From the NCBI GenBank assembly GCA_000149265.1, contig CH003106.1:366634-430633 (forward strand): 64,000 nucleotides of DNA, given 5' to 3'. Position 1 is the stretch's first letter; the number at the start of each line of letters is the position of its first letter. This document shows, in pieces, positions 55,183 through 64,000 of the stretch. The notes under the pieces are model-generated. The model saw only the letters and a list, made by a program, of their open reading frames with translations. It was not told the origin of the DNA and ran no database searches. A program made the position numbers and the translations under genes. The stretch comes from Ciona savignyi (taxonomy: Eukaryota > Chordata > Ascidiacea > Phlebobranchia > Cionidae).

Positions 55183-56451
55183 TCAAATAAATTGTGAGAT
55201 AAACTTTTTACTGCTATCGTCTTCCAAGCCATCGGTAGTTACATGTCCTTTGTTCATGTCTTTAACCATAAGAGTGTTGTCTTTGATTCTAGCTTGCATG
55301 AGGACATGTTCTATCACACCGATTCTGATGTCCATTTGAACAGACTCAGTTTTTAATCTGTTGAGCGTTTGTTTGATCTTAACAAGAGGAGCTCCATCCG
55401 TCATGCTGCTTCCTTTGTCTTCCATTTCCAGTTTCACTTTCTCCAGATCGTCTGTGAGATCGGCGAGAGTTCGCGAATGCTCCGTCACACCGGTGCTGCC
55501 TTGCTTGTACTTTTCTTTTGTTTGCGCCAGTTTATCTTGAGCGCTTCTGTACTCCTGGACGTTGTGTTCCAGCTGGTTGTTAATGTACTTCTCACGGCTC
55601 ATTATTTTCTCTAGGGTGCGCTGGATTTCATCATGCAATTTGCCGAGGCGCTTTTTTGCATCGCCTAATGATGTCTCGATGCTCGACTTGTGTTGATGCA
55701 TCTGGTCAACATGGACTCTCCAATCTTTGTTATCAGTACGTACTGTGACTTTTAAAGACGGCGTAACCCTCTCAACTTCGAGCTTCCAATCATCGTAGTT
55801 TGTTTTCGACACCATGATTTCCGCACGTTTCGAACGCTCACTTTCAGATTTATCCGCCGCTCGACCGAGATCCAGGAACGGTTCAGCTCCTTCTTCGTCT
55901 GATTCCTCAGCCGCAATCACATCATCCTCTACTTTATCCAATTTTAACTCCGCTTCATCCTCATCCATGATCACATCCTCTTCATCCTGTTCTTCCTGTG
56001 GATACTCCGGTCTGTTCCAGTTAAACTCGGTGCTCAAAAGGGCGGCATCCGCAAGTCGATCCACCACGAAACAGACAAACTCACCGCTGCCTGTTTTTAA
56101 TTTAGAAGGTGGGAAGTCGGTGCCAACTCCGAACTTCCTCAACTCCTCAATAATCTTTGTAACGGTCGCATTAGGATCATCATACTCCTGCGGCATATCG
56201 CACTGGTGGCCCGCCACGTTAATTAGCCACGCACTTAGAGAAGTAAAAACAAAAAACTGTTCACCTGGGTTCGTTGCGAGAGCGAAATAATGCTTAGAGA
56301 ACGGCTTCACATTGTATTTTCTTAGAAAGTGTTCCTCATAGTGCAGTAACTTCAGCTTGTCACTGAGATCGGACATAACTTCAAACAAGTTATAGACTGC
56401 TCCTGGACCTCTATTTTCTTCCTCTGCTCCTCCTCGCCTTACGTCCTCCAT
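55183..56451 (-). CDS. IFT57: Intraflagellar transport protein 57 (HIPPI), single exon, 422 aa
   Basis: IFT57 belongs to the peripheral part of IFT complex B, which carries cargo along ciliary microtubules; it links IFT-B to kinesin-II. The length is close to the vertebrate protein (about 430). N-terminal about 130 residues form the calponin-homology-like globular domain (LSDKLKLLHYEEHFLRKYNV, SKHYFALATNPGEQFFVFTS, GSGEFVCFVVDRLADAAL). An acidic hinge follows (EEQDEEDVIMDEDEAELKLD), then the WKLEVERVTPSLKV segment and a coiled coil from about residue 240 to the end. The start is the first in-frame ATG (MEDVRRGGAEEENRG). The frame is intact and without introns, whereas the vertebrate gene has many. 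It may be intron loss or a retrocopy that replaced the original; I see no poly-A remnant. Confidence 0.95.
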   Translation of the reverse strand: MEDVRRGGAEEENRGPGAVYNLFEVMSDLSDKLKLLHYEEHFLRKYNVKPFSKHYFALATNPGEQFFVFTSLSAWLINVAGHQCDMPQEYDDPNATVTKIIEELRKFGVGTDFPPSKLKTGSGEFVCFVVDRLADAALLSTEFNWNRPEYPQEEQDEEDVIMDEDEAELKLDKVEDDVIAAEESDEEGAEPFLDLGRAADKSESERSKRAEIMVSKTNYDDWKLEVERVTPSLKVTVRTDNKDWRVHVDQMHQHKSSIETSLGDAKKRLGKLHDEIQRTLEKIMSREKYINNQLEHNVQEYRSAQDKLAQTKEKYKQGSTGVTEHSRTLADLTDDLEKVKLEMEDKGSSMTDGAPLVKIKQTLNRLKTESVQMDIRIGVIEHVLMQARIKDNTLMVKDMNKGHVTTDGLEDDSSKKFISQFI

Positions 56452-58723
56452 CTTGCCTTTATATTACGATAATCACGCAGATAGAACTTCTTTAAGAAAC
56501 TGCTTAGGCAAAATCCGGAAAAGGCAGATTATTAACGGGGATAACTTTCTCGCTCCTTAACAAATAAAACAATAAGATAAGTTTAAAGTTTATAATTGAA
56601 ATGTGGATTACGGTATAAAAACATTAGCAGAGGAACTGCACAAACAGTACCTACATTAAACTATGTAGTCAAATGACAAGTGGTATACATCGAGCACACA
56701 CTGCCAAGTGCCAACATATTAGATAACTGCTTGGCTAATAGACAAACAACACACCCCATCCAACAGTAAACAACTCACAGAACGTTTTACAAAACAAAAT
56801 AAACGAAAGAATTTCGTCTATAGAAATCTTAACTCGAAAGTTAATATTCATAGAAATAACAAAAAAAAGGAAAATACAGTAGTTTTTAATGTTCTTAAAT
56901 CAGGTAGCACAGTCTGCTCGGAGATATATAAACATATAAACATGTCTCTTGTTTATATATCTCTGGTCTGCTAACGTAAATAAATAAATTTCGCCTAAAC
57001 AGACGTTGTACATGTAGATTATAAAATGCGCGCAATATGAATGTACAAAATTTTACTTAATAACTTATTTTTAAACTGAACCCGTAAACCGGTTAGACAT
57101 GTTTATTCCCATGAAGGAAAGCAAATTGTTTACTTATGTTGTAATCGTGCGTACTAAGTAATAGGATACGATATTCATGTTTATCCCGTGAATTGGAAAA
57201 TTAAGTGGGTTAACACACGGTCAATCGTCAGATAACCTCGCGCCCACCGTCGGGTTACCGGAGCTATTGCAATGTGTTGTTTATAATAGACACGTTCCTT
57301 CAATTTGGAACAACCCATTAATCCGCTGGGTGCAGGCAAAAGTACCTTGCCCAAGAACACAACCACACATTAGGTTTCGAACTCTTTGATGATGTCACCA
57401 AGTCTTTTTATGCAAGCTATAGAATTTGTATATGCATCGGTCACGTTAACCTTTCGTCCAAAATTACAGCCGTTAACTTGTGCACTTATTAACCCTTATA
57501 GCCCTGGCTGAACTGACTATCCAAACAAAACAAAACCACATCGTCTAACGCATACTTCATTAAAATGTAATAACAATAAATAAGAGCATGACCATCAGTA
57601 AAAGCGTAGGTTTGATTTGCACATGGCAAATAAACATTGTTTAGTGAACTTTAAACCAAGAAATAAGCGCTTTGGAAGATCTGTTAATACCTAGCGAAGG
57701 TTAATGGGCTATGCAAAACAGTTAATAATGGCACGATATGAATAAGCGTTTAGGTAAGAAACAGTATTCCAAGTACCGAGATATGCAAGGACAATGCACA
57801 GAGTGAAACATTAAGGTAGACTGTTGGCGGTGCCATTGGTTAATTTGTCACATAATTGCGCTAAGTTTAGCACCAACGGCAAAGCAGTCCTATTCACAAT
57901 GAAAACATGGGGTTTGATTAGAAAGATTGTTTGTAAGTTACAAGACACCGATAGATTTGTAGAATATGGGAACTGTTATGTCGCCCAGCACCCTGCACAT
58001 TGGTAATCAGCTGTCGAAATTACGTTACACAGAAATGAAAGAAAAACGAACTTTCGGTTAAAAACGGTCACTTAACAAGAATCATTTCTCATTATCTGTA
58101 ATATCAGCTGGGCAAAACAATATTGCTTTTAAGAAAAAAATGCAAGAAATTTGGTCTTTTACAGAGGCACTTCGCGGATGGGGTTCGAAAAATACACATT
58201 TCGTCACTTGGTGGGATAATAAAATTTAGAAGGAAAAAAATAACGGAAAATTAAAACGAAATTTCGGAATAACACATTGAAAACATCGTATTAACGGGTT
58301 CAGGGCCTTACAGCCAAAAGGATTGCTCTCAACGCAGCATCATTAACGATTTTGTGCAAAAAATAAGGCAAAATTGAAACGACCAGTACCGCTCAAAATA
58401 CAACTACACACGTATTACCAAAACTTAAATAAATATACTAGGCAACACACAGTAAAAAGTATTCAGTAAAGCACTCTTTTAATTCCTAACAACCATATAT
58501 CAGAAACCATGTAAACTTTAATAAAACTTTTAACTTTGGTATTGATGTACTGGGGTAACGGGCAGTAATACAATCAGAACCGTAATCCTGGTGGGTGATG
58601 GTGATAAATCGGCACCGACAATAATAACAGCACAGGATTTAGGTAACTACAGGCTGTGTGGAATATAGCACCATCGTTAGTTAGCATTGTACAGCTCCGT
58701 GTTAATAGAAGGAAGTAAAGCGG
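56452..58723. other. BICC1 to IFT57 spacer; contains a SINE
   Basis: No coding region found. It holds BICC1 3' flank, a partial SINE at about 57165-57392, a short palindrome (GTTTATATATCTC type near 56920-56965) and the IFT57 promoter region. ATTAAA on the minus strand near 58518 could polyadenylate BICC1. Confidence 0.55.
57165..57392 (-). mobile_element. tRNA-derived SINE, head truncated
   Basis: Minus orientation: CATGTTTATCCCGTGAATTG, ACACGGTCAATCGTCAGATA, TTGCAATGTGTTGTTTATAA, TACCTTGCCCAAGAACACAA, ending at AGGTTTCGAACTC (B box). The A-box part is missing. Confidence 0.8.
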
Positions 58724-61700
58724 TTACCATCGGCCGCTCTGACTGACTGTTCCCCTTGCGTTGTGTACCAGTCGACGGGTGGACAGCATGTTGGCTTGGT
58801 TGGCCCCCATTGGGGGTGAGTTGTGCTTACCCGGGTTTGAAAGAAGTTCCCCTAACACGCGCTGTGGTGGGTTGGTTGGTAAACGTGGAGATTGGGTTGA
58901 AAGGTGGGGGTGGCTGGGGTTTAGATTGTTCGAATAGAGAACGTTCCGGTTCTTCTTGAGTTCTGTGATGGAAGATTGAAGCTAAAATTTGATACTTAAC
59001 GTGGTAAAGATTGGATGGAGGGAAACAACCCACTAAAAATCAAGATTATGGCGTTCTGGTTTGTGTTATAGTCCTAGAGTTTTTAATATTGTTAATGTCA
59101 GGATTAGAATATGTCGTCTACATTTATTAAGCAGTTTTCTTTTCCCCTTATCTTATTATCGACTGTATTAGATAAAATGCAATAATCCACTGTGTTCAGA
59201 AAATATCCTCTGATAAATAATAAAAGTGCATTGAAGTTCAAATAAGGAATATGACCACATAAGGTTTTCTAAAGAGTCACTGCTAATGCACCCATGCAGT
59301 ATATACGGCAGTGACCTATACTGAAAACTTCATGTTTGACAATGATTACCTTCAATTGCCATCAATATCTTCTTCTTTGGACCAAATATAGTGATCCCGA
59401 GTTCAGTGAGATCAGACTCAGTTAGTGTGAGGAAAGTCTGCAGATCAACCTGCAATTTAAGGTGAGAGTTAGTGTTAGTTCTCGGGTTTGGATTAGTGTT
59501 TAGGGCAGGGTTAAATTAGTTTCCATTGTTTAAGTAAGCAGTTTCCCTCTTTTACTCCTTTTACTATTGCCTGACACTTAAACAAGAAAAGTAATAATGA
59601 GTGTTAGTTTGTTTGCCCACAAGTTTAAACACAATCATCTCGATCTGTACAATCAATAACCAATGTTTACCCAGTAAAGTCAATTGCTGCACAAAATTCT
59701 AATGTGCTATCGTGCAGCATTACAAATAGATTATACAAGTACAACTCGGTCTAAATCTGGTGTCAATTAATCTAGAGATCCTTATCAATCATTCATTATT
59801 AGATTAAGTGGGTAAAAGTGCGTCTTTTTCAAAAAGAATTATTATATGGTATTTTTTAAAGTAGGATAGGATAAGGTATTCATGTTGAGAATGGGAAAAT
59901 GGAATGGGAGTTAACACTAGGACAATCGTAAATATTATTTCGGGCCTACAGATGGTTATCAGAGTTATTGTAGTATGTTGTACATGATTGGGACGTTCCC
60001 GGCAACACTATAATGAGAGAAAGGGGGAAAGAGGGAAAATGCTTACTAAAATTTTGAAAACCAATTTCATTGCTGCTCTGAACACTAATCTTAACCCCAG
60101 AACTAACCCTCACTACAAACAATTTCATAATCTTTATTTTAGTGTGCAGTTTCCCGCCTTCTCTCCTTTTAGTTTCCCCTAGACATTTCTTTATTTTAGT
60201 TCAATCCATTACTCCACTGGGTTTACATGATGAAAAGTAAGTATCTTTTGTAAGGACATTACTGACTTAAGCAACCAGTTTCCAATCTGCATCCCTTCGG
60301 GTAACAGACGACACACTAACCAACTAAACTATTCATTTAGAGTAATTTCACGCAGATCTAACTATAAATCAAAGTATAAACATGGTGGCACCGACCTCCT
60401 GTTTAGTGAACACCTCGCTGTATTTCTCCAAGTTGAGATGGCGGAGTAAATCATGGAGTTCGATGCAGTTCGACTGCCCACCCAGGTGGGTGTCTGAGAG
60501 TACCGACAACGCTGCCTCCAGTGGCTGATTCGCGATGAGCCCCCCTTGGAGTCGGGTCACCGGGTCACCAGCCCCTCCGTTTCCACCCGTCGGTGGGTAA
60601 GTGGGCGGGGAGCTGGGTTCATCATTGGGGTGAGGGGGTGGTGGGATTGAATGGTTCATGTATTCTTTAGGTAGTGGGTCAACTGTGGGATTATGAGGTT
60701 TAGAAAAGATGTCAATATACGGTTTGCAAGGAAAAACTAAGTTTAAAAAGATATTTTTAAAGTTTAGAGAAGATTGCAGGGTGGGCAGAGCAAAATATTC
60801 ACCAAATACAAAATTGTAGTTGCATGTATTGTTAATTACAGGTTTATACCAAAGATTTTTTTTAATTGTTTTGTCAATTACAGTTTAAATCAGAAGAATT
60901 TTTATGTGAATTATCAGTTACAGATCAAACACAGATAACACTGCCACACTTTCCGTTCACCAACACAAGTATTCCAAACCATCGTTGTCTACAATACCAA
61001 CCAAGGTACATAGGGTGGTATGATGGGCACAAGCAAAGTCAAAAAAAAGTGTGGCATAGTTGTCTGGGTTTAAACTGTAAATGATAATGCATAAGATAAA
61101 ATGATTTCCAAGGTTGGCAGATATTTGACTCATTCACCCTACCACCTATAACCCTACAAATTGAGTGCAATCCTCGCTAAACTGTAATGTTAGAAATGTT
61201 AATAAAATGCCCTAAAAACAATAAATTATGCATTTGGATCAATACGTCATACAAAATAAAATTTTATCAAACGCTGTGCATTTTGCACCTCAAAGTGACA
61301 ATAATGACAACAACTTAACAAACAACTGACATGTTGAATGTTGTTTTCTCTTCGGCATCGAGTTTGCCAGATTGCCGACTTTCGAGTGCAGACTGTGTGA
61401 GAGATTCCTGTTGTTCCGTTCCCTCCATGATGACAACGCCGAGCTTCCCTTGCTCGAGTTCGCGAGGTCCTGACTCATCGCCAGGTGGTTCATTTCCGCT
61501 GACTCAGCTTCTTCGTAGATTGAACTGTCGTCTCCCTGTCGAGTAAACGCAAACTTTTTCATTCTATCTACAATTTGATAGGGGTTCATAATTATAATTG
61601 TTAATTCTAGAATTTTAATAAAAACACAGAGTGCATAGTTAAATTTAAGCCAAAATATAACAAGATGGAAAGAAACATGGATATAAACCTTGTGGGGTTG

Positions 61701-63945
61701 AAAAAATGATAACAAAAACACAGTACATGGTTAAATTTAAGCCAAACTATACAACAGTTGGGAAAATGAATACAAACCTCGTATGTGGTTGTCAGGTTGA
61801 GTTTGTATTTCTCCTTCTCTTGTTTTAGCTGGTTGTTGGGCATCGAGAGGGAAAACCCCAACCCCGACCAGGTGTCGGTGGGTTTACGGATCTCCGTGGC
61901 AACCGGCCGATGCTGCATGGCCTTGTACGCCACCTGGCGCCGACTTTCGTAGTCGAGTTCCGTCTGAAACAGGATTTGGTCACCATCGAATTATTTCATG
62001 CCTACTGTCATGTTACCTGAGCAATTACACTGTATCTAAATTTTTCCGTACTTAATTATTGATATTAATTTATTTAATTTTTTTAGCAAAGTTTTGAACC
62101 TCTTAATGGACGTATCACTAAGAATTCCAACAATTTATCATTAATTCATTATATAGAATTCGATATATTATTCATTCAGGCAACCATTTGGCCACAAAAC
62201 TAATTTTAGTTTAGACCATTTTATGAAAGAGTTTTCAATATTCACCAGCGGGGATTGGTTTGGAAGTGGGTACTGCTCGAAACCAGGCGGTGGGGCTGGA
62301 GAGTGGAAGTATTCCTTCAGTTCCCGCATGTCGGCCTCGTTCTTCGATTCTGCAGCGCTGTGGAAGGTATCGATATGAAATTACCATTTGTCGCAGCTAT
62401 GACATGTAGTGTTTTAAGAGGATTTCTAGACATGTAGTGTTTTAAGAGTGAGTTTCTAGAATGTTCTGGCAACCTTTCCAAAATGGACCCATATTATTTT
62501 AAAGGTCAAAGAAAATTCTTAAAAGTCTAAAAAATATATTTTTTTCTTAATGAATACTAGAATAATCATGTTTCCCGTAGATGGGTCAATGAATAGTGTA
62601 ATAATAATAGGAGAAATAAATGGGCATTTTATATATGCAGTCTTGCCACGATCCTACAGAGAAGAAGAAACCCAACTAAAAACCCATTGCAACTCAGAAC
62701 CAGTTTTTCATTTGATGCTGACAATAATTGGCATAATAATATATAAGATAATATTTTGCACCTGATGTATGCATTTTTGACACCTTCATACAGGGAAGAA
62801 GAGTCAACGGGTTGGTCGTACATCGCTCGATCTGGATGCAGGTACTGCCCTCTAGTGGGCGATCTGTGCATCCCTCGGAGCGAGGTTTGCAACTCAGCGG
62901 AGGATGCGGATGAAGAAGGACTTCGATACACGGAGAGAAGATTTTGTTTCCCTGTATTAATGCGGGGTTATTTGGTAAATTAATAGAATAGTACTTTCAT
63001 GTCTAACCCTTCCTTCGTTTCAGTTAAAATAATAGGGTAGCACTGTTTACCCTAATAGATGAGCCAATGAAAACCTCATACACCCAGAGTCAAGTTACCG
63101 GAGCTATTACATTGTGAAGAGAACAATGACATTGCTCAATTTCTTTATTAATCCATTATACCAGCGCTGTCCAACTACAGGCCAGCCGGCCGCATGCCGC
63201 AATTATTTGTTCACAGTATTTGTAGGGCTCTAGCAATGGTCATGCAGTAAAATAGTCAGAGGAGTGCTGCGATGGCACGATGGTTAATGCTTTTGTTCTT
63301 ATGGTCATTTTGTTTAAAGTGGCCCGGTAAAAAAACTTCATCAAAGCACATACCACTATTGTCTGAAGTCACTGGAACTTCAGGTTTTCCGGAAATCGGG
63401 GTGTCTCTGTCGCTACCCGGTGGTGAGTTTTGTGATCCAATAAAATTTCCTTCAATGGGTTATTTAGTTTAAATGACTATAGTTCATCAAAATATATATG
63501 GGGCTATAACAATATTAAAATGTTTTAAAACCGCAATTCTAGGTTGAACACCTTTTTTCACAATAATTGGGCAGAAAATACAAGGGAATAAAATTGCTTT
63601 TTATTTTGATTTGTTTTGGAATGAAAACACCTTTTTTAGTCTATTTTATATTGGCCTCATTTTTTTCTTAAAATATCTTTCGAAACCATGCATTATTCAC
63701 CAACATAAAAACAACCAGTTTTGTCTTTGTTTTAGCAGTCTAAAAACTATAATTAAAAACACATACTAAAAATATAAAAACAGTAATATAGAAAGTCAAC
63801 TATTAAGATACACAAAACAACAAGTTAATTTTATTGAGCAATGCAAATGTTTAAGCATGTTGTAAAAGCAAGTCTGATAAAACTTACTTCTATTGCCAGA
63901 TTTGGAAAACTCCAAATTCTCGTTCAATGAAGCACCACGCTGCTT
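58724..63945 (-). CDS. BICC1: Bicaudal-C homologue, 3' part (nine exons, 490 aa)
   Basis: BICC1 is an RNA-binding, SAM-polymerising regulator of mRNA translation linked to planar polarity, left-right patterning and kidney cysts. Exons with matching phase: 63888-63945, 63354-63449, 62762-62951, 62246-62357, 61778-61963, 61331-61535, 60396-60682, 59350-59449, 58724-58962; total 1473 nt including TAA. Landmarks in order: LLSVYRSPSSSASS; DYESRRQVAYKAMQHRPVAT then TDTWSGLGFSLSMP; LTTTYE joined to GDDSS; SWRERNNRN and MPKRKQHST; the SAM domain; and the final TVSQSGRW, the same closing SGRW as in vertebrates. The N-terminal KH domains lie beyond 64000. The acceptor of exon 63354-63449 (CATTGAAG) is weak but is the only one I found that keeps frame. 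Confidence 0.9.
59350..60682 (-). CDS. BICC1: SAM domain of BICC1, split over two exons
   Basis: Exon 60396-60682: a Pro/Gly-rich stretch, then ELHDLLRHLNLEKYSEVFTK ending QE. Exon 59350-59449: VDLQTFLTLTESDLTELGIT, IFGPKKKILMAIE. The intron falls between QE and VDLQ. The DLQTFLTLT and LGIT-FG-KKK-L-AI signatures are those of the Bicaudal-C SAM domain, which polymerises the protein in cytoplasmic granules. The last exon continues ELKKNRNVLYSN. Confidence 0.92.
59463..60340. repeat. SINE split by a nested repeat in a BICC1 intron
   Basis: 59865-59998 and 60200-60335 are the two halves of one minus-orientation SINE. About 195 bp (GGCAACACTATAATGAGAGA to CATTTCTTTATTTTAG) interrupts it. An inverted relative of the insert (TTAGTGTTAGTTCTCGGGTT, AGTTTCCATTG..CAGTTTCCCTC) lies at 59463-59560. 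Confidence 0.55.
63005..63215. mobile_element. SINE and hAT-end fragments in a BICC1 intron
   Basis: 63030-63160 contains AGTCAAGTTACCGGAGCTAT and ATTACATTGTGAAGAGAACA, a degenerate SINE body. It is followed by CAGCGCTGTCCAACTACAGG at 63171, one end of a hAT-like element whose other end I could not find. Confidence 0.4.
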
Positions 63946-64000
63946 CTGCAATATACAATGAATTATTAGTTCTTAATTTTGATTTATTTATTTTTTGTTA

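Noticed and set aside
55814..56290. Plus-strand frame of 158 residues
   Set aside because: Antisense of IFT57; Ser-rich because it mirrors the acidic hinge.
58827..59033. Minus-strand 68-residue frame (Pro-rich)
   Set aside because: Wrong frame of the last BICC1 exon; the spliced frame gives ELKKNR to SGRW with correct phase.

Overview
The window is eukaryotic: AT-rich DNA with GT-AG introns, non-LTR and DNA transposons, and a tRNA-derived SINE. The single-copy genes are animal genes (ANKRD11/12-type, IFT57, BICC1, GCLC). Compact introns and the repeat content suggest an invertebrate chordate, most likely a tunicate of the Ciona type. That species call is an inference, not something the sequence proves.

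Layout. 1-32.6 kb is a repeat-built region of nested segmental duplications. Nine copies (A-I) of one short intronless gene lie here: A on +, B-I on -. The intact ones encode an N-terminal domain of about 90 residues that resembles ParB/sulfiredoxin-like folds, then a variable run of DYDDSR-type hexapeptides made by an 18-bp minisatellite, then in some copies a hydrophobic C-terminus. D, E, G, H and I keep a long reading frame from the shared ATG; B, C, F and A are broken. Two copies of one Tx1/L1-like LINE sit inside a tandem duplication of about 9.2 kb. A second duplication of about 12.9 kb offset links 16.3-18.3 kb with 29.2-31.2 kb.

33-43.9 kb is transposon-rich and holds a decaying copy of glutamate-cysteine ligase catalytic subunit (GCLC, minus strand, 35.0-39.1 kb). 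It has a frameshift in exon 1, its central part is absent, and an invariant Trp codon is TGA. Four MITE-like elements in the window can be delimited by terminal inverted repeats, three of them also by 8-bp target duplications.

44-64 kb is ordinary gene space, all on the minus strand. BICC1 (last nine exons; KH region outside the window) is followed by single-exon IFT57. An ANKRD11/12-like gene of eleven exons (1032 residues as assembled) starts only 397 bp after the IFT57 stop. IFT57 acts in cilia; BICC1 is an RNA regulator linked to cilia-related planar polarity and kidney cysts; ANKRD11/12 proteins are nuclear co-regulators. The close IFT57/ANKRD pair could be co-transcribed, as tunicate operons are, but this is untested.

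There are two assembly gaps, 15359-15458 (100 N) and 45776-46205 (430 N). Exon boundaries were read by eye from splice sites, phase continuity and remembered family conservation; no alignment was run.
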